From Paraburkholderia antibiotica (GTDB lineage: Bacteria > Pseudomonadota > Gammaproteobacteria > Burkholderiales > Burkholderiaceae): a stretch of DNA of 64,000 bases. Under the pieces are notes generated by a model. That model saw only the letters and a list, made by a program, of their open reading frames with translations. It was not told the DNA's origin and did no database searches. The stretch spans positions 1 through 64,000 of the forward strand of contig NZ_JABBFZ010000015.1 of the NCBI RefSeq assembly GCF_012927125.1. The letters are read 5' to 3'. Both the position numbers and the translations under genes were made by a program. Shown piece after piece: positions 17,219 through 26,764 of the stretch. Every line of letters starts with the position of its first letter. The stretch's first letter is position 1.

Positions 17219-18517
17219 TCAGAAGCGCACGGTGACCTGCAAACCGCCCGCGGGTGACTCGTCGAGCGACACATCCGCATGGTGTTGCATCGCGATGCGG
17301 CGCACGATCGCGAGCCCGAGGCCGCTGCCCGCGACATCGGTACGCGCGCGATCCGCGCCTGCATCCGCGCGATAGAAGCGGTCGAACACGCGCTCGCGAT
17401 CGGCGGGATCGATACCCGGACCGCTATCGGCGATGCGCACGACCGGATGGCCGCTCTCGACGCACAGGCTAACGTCGACGCGGCCGCCGTGCGGCGTGTA
17501 CTTGGTCGCGTTGTCGACGAGATTGTTGAACATCACCCGCAACGCTTCGGCGTCGCCGGTCACGCTGGCGGGCTCGCTCGCCTCGATGCCGAGATCGACG
17601 CCGCGATTCATCGCGAGCGGCGCGTAGGTCGCCACGCACTCATACAGCAACTCGCGCAGATCGAGCGTTCCGTTGACCGCCCGGTCGTCCGGCTCGGCGC
17701 GCGCGAGCGCGAGCAACTGCTCGGCGAGACGCGTCGCGCGCGTGACGCCCGCCTGCAGATCGGCGATGGCCTCGCTGCGCGCGCCGTCGTCCTTCGCGCG
17801 CGCGACCAGTTGCGCCTGGATCTGCACCGCCGCGAGCGGCGTGCGCAATTCGTGCGCGGCATCGGCGACGAACGCCTTCTGGATATCGAGCGCGGTCGCA
17901 AGCCGTTCGAGCAGGCCGTTCAGCGCACGCACGAGCGGCTGCACTTCGAGCGGCAGACGCTGATCCGGCAGCGGATCGAGCGCCTCGGGACGTCGCGTGT
18001 CGAGCGCGCTCGTCACGCGGCGCAGCGGCCGCAGCCCGCGCCCGACGATCACCCACACCGCCAGCCCGAGCAGCGGCAGCAGCACGATCAGCGGCCACAG
18101 CGTGCGCAGCGCGACGTTCGCCGCCAGCCGGTTGCGCACCGACAGCGGCTGCGCGAGCTGCACCACGTTATCGCCGACGATCGCCCCATACACGCGCCAT
18201 TCGCCGCGATCCGTGCGCTCCGTCGAAAAGCCGAGCTCGGCGCGCGGCGCGAGCGGCGCGCGCGGGCGCGAGTAGTACATCAGCATGCCGTTGCGGTTCC
18301 AGATCTGCAGCACGATGCCTTCGTCGCCGGTATCGCGGCCGAGCACCTGCGAGAACGGCTCGGCCGGCAGCGCCGCGGCGATCTGCTCGAGCTGGTAGTC
18401 GAACAGTTCGTTGGCTTCGGCAAGCGCCTGCCGGTAGATCAGCCAGCCCGCGATGCCGACGCCGAGCAGCACCAGCGCGAGCAGCCAGAACAGCAACTGG
18501 CGACGAATCGAGCGCAT
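17219..18517 (-). CDS. Sensor histidine kinase (QseC/TctE-like)
   Basis: Inner-membrane sensor of 432 residues that would phosphorylate the response regulator encoded 4 bases upstream. TM1 is at residues 8-29 and TM2 near 140-160, enclosing a periplasmic domain of about 110 residues. A HAMP-like linker follows (VGRGLRPLRRVTSAL), then the phosphoacceptor His in FVADAAHELRTPLAAVQIQ (near residue 225). The N box is MFNNLVDNATKYTP, and the G boxes are ADSGPGIDP and GSGLGLAIVRRI. Its signal is unknown. Position just before an HtrA protease on the same strand suggests envelope stress sensing, which is inference. Confidence 0.93.
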   Translation of the reverse strand: MRSIRRQLLFWLLALVLLGVGIAGWLIYRQALAEANELFDYQLEQIAAALPAEPFSQVLGRDTGDEGIVLQIWNRNGMLMYYSRPRAPLAPRAELGFSTERTDRGEWRVYGAIVGDNVVQLAQPLSVRNRLAANVALRTLWPLIVLLPLLGLAVWVIVGRGLRPLRRVTSALDTRRPEALDPLPDQRLPLEVQPLVRALNGLLERLATALDIQKAFVADAAHELRTPLAAVQIQAQLVARAKDDGARSEAIADLQAGVTRATRLAEQLLALARAEPDDRAVNGTLDLRELLYECVATYAPLAMNRGVDLGIEASEPASVTGDAEALRVMFNNLVDNATKYTPHGGRVDVSLCVESGHPVVRIADSGPGIDPADRERVFDRFYRADAGADRARTDVAGSGLGLAIVRRIAMQHHADVSLDESPAGGLQVTVRF

Positions 18518-18521
18518 CGGC

Positions 18522-19184
18522 TCAGGCGTCCTTCGCGATCATGTAGCCCAGCCCGCGCACATTGCGGATCAGATCGGCGCCGAGCTTCTTGCGCAGCGCG
18601 TGGATATAGACCTCGACGGTATTGCTGCCGATTTCCTCGCCCCAGCCATACATCTTTTCCTCGAGCTGGCTCTTCGACAGCACCGCGCCGGGCCGCGCGA
18701 GCAACGCCTCGAGCAGCGCGAATTCGCGCGCGGACAGCGCGACCGGCGCGCCATCGAGCGTGACCTGATGCGAGGCCGGATCGAGGGTCAGACTGCCGTG
18801 GCGAATCGTCGAATCGCTGCGGCCGGAATGGCGGCGGATCAGCGCGCGCATCCGCGCGCCGAGTTCGTCGAGATCGAAAGGTTTGACCAGATAATCGTCG
18901 GCGCCGGCGTCGAGACCCTTGACGCGATCGGCGATCGCGTCGCGCGCGGTGACGATCAGCACCGGCAGCGCATAGCCACGCGCGCGCAGTGTGCGCAGCA
19001 CCTCGAGGCCGTCGCGCTTGGGCAGGCCGAGGTCGAGCAGCGCCAGATCGTAGGGCTGGCCGGCCACCGCGCGCAGCGCCGCTTCGCCGTCCTCGACCCA
19101 GTCGACGGCAAAGCCCTCGCCGCGCAGCGCCTTGCGCACGCCCTCGGCGATCATCTGGTCATCTTCGACTAGCAAGATGCGCAT
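18522..19184 (-). CDS. OmpR-family response regulator
   Basis: A 220-residue transcription factor. The receiver domain has the acidic pocket VEDD (7-9), phosphoacceptor Asp51 (LLDLGLP), Thr79 and Lys101 (DDYLVKPF). The winged-helix DNA-binding domain occupies 125-220 (LSAREFALLEALL; EVYIHALRKKLG; VRGLGYMI). The start at 19184 matches the family start MRILLVEDD; the upstream in-frame ATG at 19220 adds 12 unrelated residues. First gene of the pair, 4 bases from the kinase. Resembles QseB/PmrA/TctD regulators; targets cannot be told from sequence. Confidence 0.94.
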   Translation of the reverse strand: MRILLVEDDQMIAEGVRKALRGEGFAVDWVEDGEAALRAVAGQPYDLALLDLGLPKRDGLEVLRTLRARGYALPVLIVTARDAIADRVKGLDAGADDYLVKPFDLDELGARMRALIRRHSGRSDSTIRHGSLTLDPASHQVTLDGAPVALSAREFALLEALLARPGAVLSKSQLEEKMYGWGEEIGSNTVEVYIHALRKKLGADLIRNVRGLGYMIAKDA

Positions 19185-19428
19185 GGTTGTCCGTTCCGAA
19201 ACGTTTGATTGATGCTGCATTCTAGCGCCCGCCCCTCGCCTGCGCGTCGAGCGATGCTTTTTTCAACGCAGCGCCATGGCATGTCACTACAATGGGCGCT
19301 TTGCGTCGCGCGACGGCGTTCGGGTCGTGCGCGGCGTCTACGTGGGCCGGATTCGATTGCCGCTCACGTCTCCGTCACGCGCCGCACGCCCTCAAATTTT
19401 GTTCGCTCGTTTGCTTTTTCGCCTGTTC

Positions 19429-21069
19429 ATGACGCACGCCTTCCTGTCTTCCGTCGCCCGCCGTGTGGCGTCGCGGCCGCGCCGCCTGTCTGTGCGCGCC
19501 GCCTTCCTGTCCGACCGGCTCGCGCCGCGTCTCGCTGTCTGCCTGCTTGCCGCCGCGCTCGGCGCGGGCACGCTGCTGCCGCAACCGGCGCAGGCACGCG
19601 CGAAGGCCGCGCATCCGAGCGTCAACGTCACGACGGTGCTGCCGCAGCCGGTGATGCTCGGACTGCAACGCGCGCATGTGCCGCTGTCGTCGGTCAGCGT
19701 GGTCGTCGAGAAAGTCGGCGACCGTACACCGATCCTCGCGCTGAACGCCGGCAAGCCGATGATGCCCGCCTCGACGATGAAGCTCGTCACCACCTATTCG
19801 GGCCTCTCGATCCTCGGCCCCGACTACCGCTGGCGCACCACCGCCTACACGGACGGCACCGTCGACGCAAGCGGCGTGCTGCACGGCAACCTGTACATCC
19901 AGGGCACCGGCGACCCGAAGCTCGTCCCCGAAGAGCTGATCGATCTGGTGCAGAAGATCCGCAAGGCGGGCATCAACGGCATCGACGGCGCGCTGGTGCT
20001 CGACAAGCGCTATTTCGACCCGTCGACGCGCGACCTCCCCGCCTTCGACGACGACGTCACCGCGCCATACAACGTCGGCCCCGATCCGCTGCTGTACGCG
20101 TTCAAGTCGCTATCGTTCACGCTGACGCCATCGCCGGACGGCACGGTCGCGATCGACGTGCTGCCCGCGCTCGCGCAACTGCGCATCGACAACCAGCTGC
20201 ACGCGACCAACGGCCCGTGCCGCGGCGAAACGCCGACGCCGAGCGTTACGCCGCAGCCGGACGGCACGCTCGTCGCGTCGTTCGTCGGCGACTTCCCGGC
20301 GCGCTGCGACGCACGCACGGTCAACGTCGCGGTGCTCGATCACTCGACGTTCTTCGCGGGCGGCTTCCTCGCGCTGTGGCAGCAGACCGGCGGCACCTTC
20401 CACGGCACGACCCGCGAGGGCGCGGTGCCGGCCGGCGCGAAGCTGGTCGCGACACACGAAGGGCCGGTGCTGTCCGACGTCGTGCGCGACATCAACAAGT
20501 TCAGCAACAACACGATGGCGCGCAACCTGTTCCTGACGATCGGCGCCGTCGAAGAAAAGGCCCCGGCAACGACCGCCAAAGCCGCGCGCGCGGTCCAGGA
20601 TTTTCTGCGCCGCGACAGCCTGAACATGGAATACCTGACGCTCGAAAACGGCTCCGGCCTGTCGCGCGACGAGCACATCACCGCACTCTCGCTCGCCGAC
20701 CTGCTGCAACGCGCGAACGCGAGCCCGGTCGCGCAGGCGTTCGTCGAGTCGCTGCCGATCGCCGGCGTCGACGGCACGATGCGCAACCGCCTGACCAACC
20801 AGGGCGCGGGCGGCAACGCGCACATCAAGACCGGCACCTTGCGCGACGTGCGCGCGATCGCCGGCTACGTCGCCTCGGCCGACGGCAACAGCTACATCGT
20901 CGTCAGTCTGATCAACGATCCGCATTCGGAAGCGGCACGCGCTGCCCACGACGCGTTGCTCGAATGGGTCTACGAAGGCCCGTCGCAGGGCTTTACGAAA
21001 GTCTCCGCGCCGCTCGAAGAGCCGCGCGCGAAGCCCAGGAAAAACCCGCGCAAACGCGCCGGCCACTGA
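19429..21069 (+). CDS. dacB: D-alanyl-D-alanine carboxypeptidase/endopeptidase, PBP4 (peptidase S13)
   Basis: Periplasmic penicillin-binding protein that trims and cleaves peptidoglycan cross-links. The 546-residue form has a long N-terminal basic region and signal helix ending about QPAQA. The active-site motifs are SxxK in PASTMKLVTTYSG (about residue 115), SxN in FSNNTMARN, and KTG in HIKTGTLRDV (about 466). The C-terminus is a Lys/Arg/Pro tail. The start is uncertain: the frame is open from 19276, no candidate has a strong ribosome site, and the long N-terminus is unusual. ATG 19429 gives the most compact signal sequence of the options. No neighbour suggests an operon. Confidence 0.93.
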   Translation: MTHAFLSSVARRVASRPRRLSVRAAFLSDRLAPRLAVCLLAAALGAGTLLPQPAQARAKAAHPSVNVTTVLPQPVMLGLQRAHVPLSSVSVVVEKVGDRTPILALNAGKPMMPASTMKLVTTYSGLSILGPDYRWRTTAYTDGTVDASGVLHGNLYIQGTGDPKLVPEELIDLVQKIRKAGINGIDGALVLDKRYFDPSTRDLPAFDDDVTAPYNVGPDPLLYAFKSLSFTLTPSPDGTVAIDVLPALAQLRIDNQLHATNGPCRGETPTPSVTPQPDGTLVASFVGDFPARCDARTVNVAVLDHSTFFAGGFLALWQQTGGTFHGTTREGAVPAGAKLVATHEGPVLSDVVRDINKFSNNTMARNLFLTIGAVEEKAPATTAKAARAVQDFLRRDSLNMEYLTLENGSGLSRDEHITALSLADLLQRANASPVAQAFVESLPIAGVDGTMRNRLTNQGAGGNAHIKTGTLRDVRAIAGYVASADGNSYIVVSLINDPHSEAARAAHDALLEWVYEGPSQGFTKVSAPLEEPRAKPRKNPRKRAGH

Positions 21070-21124
21070 GTATTCCTTCTAGCGAAGCCACGCGCGGCAA
21101 GCGCCTAAGCGTGTACGCTGTCGG

Positions 21125-21166
21125 GCAGCATGCGGCGCGCGAAACCGCGCGTGCCTCGCATGCTGC
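21125..21166. other. Long hairpin between PBP4 and hydroxylase genes
   Basis: GCAGCATGCG (21125-21134) pairs perfectly with CGCATGCTGC (21157-21166), with additional GCGCG/CGCGC pairing inside and a GAAA-like loop. No T-run follows, so it is more a structured transcript end or pause site than a classical terminator. Confidence 0.6.
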
Positions 21167-21266
21167 ACGTGCCGCCCGGCCATCGGGACCGCGCGGCCCA
21201 CACCAACGATAAAGACACCATTCGTCGCGTTGCACGCGGCGGCCAGGGACCAGGAAGGGAGACACG

Positions 21267-22232
21267 ATGCAATTCGATGCTGAATTGCTGCTGCTCGCCA
21301 TGGCGCCCGTCTTCCTCGCCTGCATCGGCTGGGAGGCGTGGCACCTGCGGCGCACGCGGGCGGCCGAGCGGCTCTACAGTTGGCCCGACACGCTGTGCAA
21401 CGCCGCGCTCGCGCTGCTGCAGCAGGCCGCCGACAAGTTCGCGTGGCTCGCGATCATCCCCGTCTACGCCTTTTTCTACCAGCATTACCGCATCCATACG
21501 TGGCCAGCGACGTGGCTCTCGTTCGTCGTCCTATTCATCGCGCAGGACCTGCTCTATTACGTATTTCATCGCTGCAGCCATCGCGTGCGCTGGTTGTGGG
21601 CCGCGCACGTCGTGCATCACTCGTCGGAGCGGATGAATTTCTCGACCGCGTTCCGCCAGAGCCTGATGTACCCGATCGCCGGCATGTGGGTGTTCTGGAT
21701 TCCGCTCGCGATCCTCGGCTTTCCCCCGACGCAGATCGTCGCGATCGTGCTGATCAATCTCGGCTTCCAGTTCTTCGTGCACACGCAGGTGATCGGCAAG
21801 CTCGGCTGGCTCGAATACGTGTTCAACACGCCGTCGATTCATCGCGTGCACCACGCGCGCAACGACCGCTACATCGATCGCAACTACGCGGGCGTGCTGG
21901 TGATCTGGGACCGGCTGTTCGGCAGCTTCGTCGAGGAAGATCCGCGGGACGCGCCGGTCTACGGCATCGTCGAGCCGCTGCATACGTACAACCCGCTGAA
22001 GGCGACGTTTCACGAATGGGCGTCGATGGCCGCCGACTTCGCGCGCGTGCGCGGCTGGCGCAACAAGTGGCGCGCGCTGTTCGCGCCGCCCGCGTGGGCC
22101 ACCGCTTATCACGCGCAGCGCGCCGCCGGCCTGACGGAGACGGCTGCAGCGCTCGCTCCTGCGGTGGTCGAGGCGGACAACCGGCGCTCAGGCACCACGA
22201 TGCGTGCGGTAACGGAGAACCTGCGGATTTGA
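21267..22232 (+). CDS. Sterol desaturase/fatty acid hydroxylase family protein
   Basis: An integral-membrane di-iron enzyme (321 residues) that would hydroxylate or desaturate a lipid. All histidine clusters of the superfamily are visible: HRCSH (about 105), HVVHH (about 118) and HRVHH (about 192), between hydrophobic segments. The C-terminal third is soluble. ATG 21267 follows GGAAGGGAG. The bacterial substrate is unknown; candidates include hopanoids, ornithine lipids or fatty acyl chains. No neighbouring lipid genes help. Confidence 0.92.
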   Translation: MQFDAELLLLAMAPVFLACIGWEAWHLRRTRAAERLYSWPDTLCNAALALLQQAADKFAWLAIIPVYAFFYQHYRIHTWPATWLSFVVLFIAQDLLYYVFHRCSHRVRWLWAAHVVHHSSERMNFSTAFRQSLMYPIAGMWVFWIPLAILGFPPTQIVAIVLINLGFQFFVHTQVIGKLGWLEYVFNTPSIHRVHHARNDRYIDRNYAGVLVIWDRLFGSFVEEDPRDAPVYGIVEPLHTYNPLKATFHEWASMAADFARVRGWRNKWRALFAPPAWATAYHAQRAAGLTETAAALAPAVVEADNRRSGTTMRAVTENLRI

Positions 22233-22370
22233 ACCCGACAAATGCGACCGCGAGTCATCGCTCACGCGGAGCGCAGAAGATTCTGTAAGCTGTCGTCACG
22301 CCGCCGACGCGGCGGGCGCTGCCTGCAACACATGGCAAAAGGGCCACACATACGAGGAGATGCAGTCAAC

Positions 22371-23591
22371 ATGAATCACACCGCTTCGAAGAAACATCAA
22401 TGGATGCGTGCCACGCAGATCGCCGTGGCGAGCGCAGCGTTCGCCGCGCTGGCGGCATGCGGCGGCGGGGGCGACGACAACAATTCGGGCAGTAGCAGCA
22501 CGCCGGCGGGTGGCGTCAAGTTGCAGATCGTATCGTTCGGCGACAGCCTGTCGGACGTCGGCACCTACATGGCGGCCGTCCAGGCGAACGTCGGCACCGG
22601 CGGCGGCCGCTTCACCACGAATCCGGGCGAAGTCTGGACCCAGAAGGTCGCCGAGTACTACGGCGACACGCTGACCGCCGCGAATGTGGGCGGCTTCGGC
22701 AATGCGCCGACCGCAACCGGCGGACTCGGCTACGCGCAGGGCGGTTCGCGCGTCGATCTGCAGCCGGGCCAGGGCTACGCGCCGAACAACCTGGCCGCGA
22801 CCACGCTGCCGATCACGGCTCAGGTGACCCAATACATCTCCGAGCACAACAGCTTCAATGCGAACCAGCTGGTGCTGATGAACGGCGGCGCGAACGACAT
22901 CTTCACCCAGGTGCAAGCCGTGTCGGCCGCGGGTACGGCCGCCGCCGCGCAGACGCTGGCGAATGGCGGCAGCGCAACCGACGCACAAACCGCCGCTGCC
23001 ACCGCGATGGCGACCGCGAGCCAGACCGCGGGCGTGGCCATCGTCACGGCGGCGACCACGTTCGTCGGCACGGTGCAGAAAGTGATCGCCGCGGGCGCGA
23101 CGCACGTGGTGGTGTCGGACATTCCGGACATCGCGAAGACGCCGCAAGGGCTCGCGGCCGGCGCGCAAGGCCAGGCGCTCATCGACGGGCTGGTGAAGGC
23201 GTATAACGGCGTGCTCCAGCAGGGCCTCGCGTCGAACAAGCAGGTTATCTACGTGAGCGCGTACCAGTGGCTCGATCAGATGCTGTCGAGCTATCAGTCG
23301 CTCGGCTTCACGGTCTCGAATACGGGCACCGGCTGTAACCTGACGTCGATGGTCTCCGCCGCGACCGCCTACGCGACGAAGAATCCGAGCGTGCTCGCCA
23401 CCGGCCAGACGGCGGCATCTTGGGGCACGTCGTTCGGGTCGTCGCTGTTCTGCTCGCCGCAGACCTATACGGTGGCCGGTGCGGACCAAACCTACATGTT
23501 CGCGGACCTCGTGCATCCGACCACCCATCTGTACGCGCTGTTTGCGCAGCAGGTCGAAAAGCAGGTCGCCGCGAGCGGGCTCGGAAAGTAA
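22371..23591 (+). CDS. Lipoprotein SGNH/GDSL-type hydrolase
   Basis: A secreted or outer-membrane esterase/lipase-like protein of 406 residues. The lipoprotein signal ends FAALAAC, followed by a Gly/Asp/Asn/Ser linker. Block I (catalytic Ser) is IVSFGDSLSDVG, block III is LMNGGANDIFTQ, and block V with Asp and His is MFADLVHPTTH near the C-terminus. Ala/Thr-rich helices between blocks III and V are typical of Burkholderia members. I chose ATG 22371; AGGAG lies 13 bases upstream, and an in-frame ATG at 22332 would put extra residues before the signal. A terminator follows at 23660. Confidence 0.9.
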   Translation: MNHTASKKHQWMRATQIAVASAAFAALAACGGGGDDNNSGSSSTPAGGVKLQIVSFGDSLSDVGTYMAAVQANVGTGGGRFTTNPGEVWTQKVAEYYGDTLTAANVGGFGNAPTATGGLGYAQGGSRVDLQPGQGYAPNNLAATTLPITAQVTQYISEHNSFNANQLVLMNGGANDIFTQVQAVSAAGTAAAAQTLANGGSATDAQTAAATAMATASQTAGVAIVTAATTFVGTVQKVIAAGATHVVVSDIPDIAKTPQGLAAGAQGQALIDGLVKAYNGVLQQGLASNKQVIYVSAYQWLDQMLSSYQSLGFTVSNTGTGCNLTSMVSAATAYATKNPSVLATGQTAASWGTSFGSSLFCSPQTYTVAGADQTYMFADLVHPTTHLYALFAQQVEKQVAASGLGK

Positions 23592-23659
23592 CCGACGCGT
23601 GAGCGCGGGGCCGTCGGTATAGCCGGTGACCCCGCTGCCTCACAACGCAGGGCGCAGCG

Positions 23660-23700
23660 AAAAAAGGCCCGGCTCGTTGAACGCGCCGGGCCTTTGTCTT
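23660..23700. terminator. Bidirectional terminator between GDSL lipoprotein and sua5
   Basis: AAAGGCCCGGC (23663-23673) pairs with GCCGGGCCTTT (23685-23695), flanked by an A-run on the left and TTTGTCTTTT on the right. Serves two convergent genes. Confidence 0.88.
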
Positions 23701-23797
23701 TTCCAGGACTGACCGGGGATAAGTGCGGCGACAGCGCAGTGACAGCACGAGTACACCGCCGTTCATCACGCGACGCTCACCGCAACGCGTATCGCGC

Positions 23798-24847
23798 CTA
23801 GTTCTGCGCCTCGAAAGCCGCCGCCGCGCGCCCGAGCCGATCGTTGACCGCGATCCACTCGATCGTATCCGGCAGCTTCTCGATCAGAATCCGCGTGACG
23901 TTCGCGCGATCGAGCGCGCGCAGCAAACCGTACAGCTCGCGGGCATACGCATGCGGATCTTCCGGCGCGGCGACGAAATGCACGCCGTCGGCATCGGCCC
24001 ACTGCCCCGCCCGCGACGCCCGCGCGACCAGCGCGACACGCTCGCCGGGCTCGCGCACCGCGAGCAACGGCTCGAGGTCGCCGAACGGCAGCAACGCGAG
24101 CGGCGTGCGCGGCGCGTAGTGCGCCTTCAGCGTACCCGACGCGCGCGGCGCGGTCGCATCCGAGCCATCGGGCAGACGCGGCGCCTCGCCGAGCACGTCG
24201 GCGATATCTTGCGGCGTGACGCGACCGGGGCGCAGCAATGCCGGAAAGCCGCGCGACAAATCCAGAATCGTCGACTCGATGCCGACGTCCGATGCACCGC
24301 CGTCGAGCACATGAATCGCGCCCCCGAACTCGTCGCGCACATGCTGCGCGGTGGTCGGGCTCACATGCCCGAAGCGGTTCGCCGACGGTGCCGCGACGCC
24401 GCCATGGCCGCCACGCAACGCGCTGAATGCTTCTAGCAAGGCCTGCGCGACCGGATGAGACGGACAGCGCAGCCCCACCGAATCCTGGCCGCCGCTGACC
24501 GCCGCCGGAATCCGCGCGGCGCGCTTGAGGATCAGCGTGAGCGGCCCCGGCCAGAACGCGTCGATCAGACGCTGCGCGTCCGCCGGCAAATGCTCGACCC
24601 AGTAGTTCGGGTCGCCGTGCGGCGCGAGGTGCACGATCACCGGATGATTGGCCGGCCGCCCCTTCGCCGCGTAAATGCGCGCGACCGCGTCCGGGTTCTC
24701 GGCGTCGCCGCCGAGGCCGTAGACGGTCTCGGTCGGAAACGCGACCAGCCCACCGGCGTCGAGCAAGGCCGCCGCGTGCTCGATCTGCGCGGCGCTGACG
24801 GGCAACGCGTGGGGCGCATCCGCGGCGGGTTTCTGTTGATCCGGCAT
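23798..24847 (-). CDS. sua5: L-threonylcarbamoyladenylate synthase (Sua5/YrdC/TsaC)
   Basis: Makes threonylcarbamoyl-AMP from threonine, bicarbonate and ATP, the first step of the t6A37 modification of ANN-decoding tRNAs. At 349 residues it is the long Sua5 form. The YrdC domain (residues 15-215) shows LVAFPTETVYGLG, IYAAKGRPANHPVIVH, FWPGPLTLIL, VGLRCPSHP and AAPSANRFGHVSPT. A flexible linker leads to the Sua5 domain (LKAHYAPRTPLALLP and beyond). It is the last gene of the purC-purE-purK-sua5 array, 10 bases after purK. Confidence 0.95.
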   Translation of the reverse strand: MPDQQKPAADAPHALPVSAAQIEHAAALLDAGGLVAFPTETVYGLGGDAENPDAVARIYAAKGRPANHPVIVHLAPHGDPNYWVEHLPADAQRLIDAFWPGPLTLILKRAARIPAAVSGGQDSVGLRCPSHPVAQALLEAFSALRGGHGGVAAPSANRFGHVSPTTAQHVRDEFGGAIHVLDGGASDVGIESTILDLSRGFPALLRPGRVTPQDIADVLGEAPRLPDGSDATAPRASGTLKAHYAPRTPLALLPFGDLEPLLAVREPGERVALVARASRAGQWADADGVHFVAAPEDPHAYARELYGLLRALDRANVTRILIEKLPDTIEWIAVNDRLGRAAAAFEAQN

Positions 24848-24857
24848 GGCGCGCGCG

Positions 24858-26054
24858 TCAGCTGGTAGCGATATGCAGCAGCCGCGCGCAATCGCGCGCC
24901 GCCGTGCGGGCTTCTTCGAGCGTCGGCGCGGTGAAGTTCACGTGCCCCATCTTGCGGCCGCAACGCGCCTCTTCCTTGCCATACAGATGCAGGCGCGCGG
25001 CCGGCATCGCGGCGACCTCCTGCCACGGCGGCGTGCCCGCCGCGCCCTTCGGGCCGTCCGGGAACCACACGTCGCCGAGGATGTTCAGCATCACCGCCGG
25101 CGAATGCTGGCGCGTGTCGCCGAGCGGCATGCCGGTCATCGCGCGAACCTGCTGCTCGAACTGGCTGGTCGCGCACGCGTCGACCGTGTAGTGGCCGGAG
25201 TTGTGCGGACGCGGCGCCATTTCGTTGGCAACCAGCGAGCCGTCTTCGAGGATGAAGAATTCGACGCACAGCACGCCGACGTAGCCGAGCTTGTCGGCGA
25301 TCTGCAGCGCTGCCTGCTGCGCCTGCTGGACCAGCACCGGCGTCGCGTCCGGCGCCGGCACGATGGTGTGCGACAGCACGCCGTCGCGATGGGTGTTCTG
25401 CGCGAGCGGATAGACGACCGACGCCCCGCTCGCCGCGCGCGCGATCAGCGCCGACACCTCGAACTTCAGCGGCAGGCGCTTTTCCAGCACGCACGGCACG
25501 CCGCCGAGCGACGCATGCGCCTCGCGCACTTCCTCGGCGTTGCGCACGCGAACCTGGCCCTTGCCGTCGTAGCCCATCCGGGCGGTCTTCAGAATGCCCG
25601 GCAGCACCGCTTCGAGTTCGGCATCGCCCAACGCCGCCAGCGCATCCGACGACTCGATCACCACGTGCGGCGCCACCGTCACGCCCGACGACGCGATAAA
25701 GCGCTTCTCGGCAATACGATCCTGCGCCACCGCGACGCAACGGCCCGCCGGGCTCACGAAGGTGGTCTTCGCGAGAAAGTCGAGGCTCGCGGCCGGCACG
25801 TTCTCGAATTCGGTCGACACCGCCGCGCACAGCCGCGCGAGTTCGGTCAGCGCCGCTTCGTCGTCGTAGGCCGCGCGCAGGTGGCGGTCGGCGACCGCGC
25901 CGGCCGGACTCGTCTCATCGGGATCGAGCACGGCGACGCGATAGCCCATCGCCTGGGCGGCAAAACAGAACATGCGGCCGAGCTGGCCGCCACCGACCAT
26001 GCCAAGCCATGCGCCGGGCAGAATCGGTGAAACCGGTGTGTTGTCAGGGTTCAT
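24858..26054 (-). CDS. purK: N5-carboxyaminoimidazole ribonucleotide synthase
   Basis: ATP-grasp enzyme that carboxylates AIR to N5-CAIR in de novo purine synthesis; PurE then rearranges the product. The 398 residues hold the nucleotide-binding start PGAWLGMVGGGQLGRMFCFAA, the TEFENVPA motif, ATP-grasp strands (ILKTARMGYDGKGQ; VLEKRLPLKFEVSALIAR) and the catalytic region VNEMAPRPHNSGHYT. The start at 26054 (MNPDNTPVS) is preferred over in-frame 26093. Follows purE on the same strand; the gap holds no clear terminator, so cotranscription is likely. Confidence 0.96.
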   Translation of the reverse strand: MNPDNTPVSPILPGAWLGMVGGGQLGRMFCFAAQAMGYRVAVLDPDETSPAGAVADRHLRAAYDDEAALTELARLCAAVSTEFENVPAASLDFLAKTTFVSPAGRCVAVAQDRIAEKRFIASSGVTVAPHVVIESSDALAALGDAELEAVLPGILKTARMGYDGKGQVRVRNAEEVREAHASLGGVPCVLEKRLPLKFEVSALIARAASGASVVYPLAQNTHRDGVLSHTIVPAPDATPVLVQQAQQAALQIADKLGYVGVLCVEFFILEDGSLVANEMAPRPHNSGHYTVDACATSQFEQQVRAMTGMPLGDTRQHSPAVMLNILGDVWFPDGPKGAAGTPPWQEVAAMPAARLHLYGKEEARCGRKMGHVNFTAPTLEEARTAARDCARLLHIATS

Positions 26055-26167
26055 CTTGGTGGTCGGTCGCGGCCGGCTGCGCGTCGCGCCCAATAGAACG
26101 GGCGGCGCACCTCCGGCCGGGGGTCGAGGGTCAAACTAATGGGGACGTCTTCTAAAAAACGGCGCGC

Positions 26168-26686
26168 TTACAGCGCCGGCAATACCATCGCGTGAGCCGC
26201 TTCGTTCTGGCGCACGCGGAATGCTGCGAGCTTGTCGGCGTATTCGGTGCTGGTGCCGGAAAGCAGCGACACCGCGAACAGCGCCGCATTCGCCGCGCCC
26301 GCCTCGCCGATCGCAAACGTCGCGACCGGCACGCCCTTGGGCATCTGCACGATCGAATGCAGCGAATCGACGCCCTTCAGATACTTGCTCGCGACCGGCA
26401 CGCCCAGCACCGGCACGGTGGTCTTCGCGGCCAGCATGCCCGGCAGATGCGCCGCGCCGCCCGCGCCCGCGATGATCGCGCGAATGCCGCGCTCGCGCGC
26501 ACTTTCAGCATAGGCGAACATTTCGTCGGGCATGCGGTGCGCGGACACGACTTTCGCTTCGTACGGCACGCCGAATTCCTGCAGAATCGCCACGGCGTTT
26601 TTCATCACTTCCCAGTCGGAACTGGAGCCCATCAGCACGCCGACGACCGGCGCGCCATGCGTATGGGCGGTTTGTGCTTCACTCAT
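26168..26686 (-). CDS. purE: N5-carboxyaminoimidazole ribonucleotide mutase
   Basis: Converts N5-CAIR to CAIR in de novo purine synthesis. The 172-residue class I PurE shows the substrate loop VLMGSSSDWEVM, VSAHRMPDEM and AGAGGAAHLPGMLAAKT, all conserved. A short N-terminal extension (MSEAQTAHTHG) precedes the core. ATG 26686 was chosen over an upstream in-frame ATG (26761), which reads through unrelated sequence. It lies between purC and purK in the same orientation. Confidence 0.97.
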   Translation of the reverse strand: MSEAQTAHTHGAPVVGVLMGSSSDWEVMKNAVAILQEFGVPYEAKVVSAHRMPDEMFAYAESARERGIRAIIAGAGGAAHLPGMLAAKTTVPVLGVPVASKYLKGVDSLHSIVQMPKGVPVATFAIGEAGAANAALFAVSLLSGTSTEYADKLAAFRVRQNEAAHAMVLPAL

Positions 26687-26764
26687 CGCTTCACTCTCAT
26701 CTTTACGGCTTCCTTGTTTCCGGGCGATGCGCGCCCGACACAGCGAGCGCGATCGGATCAAAGA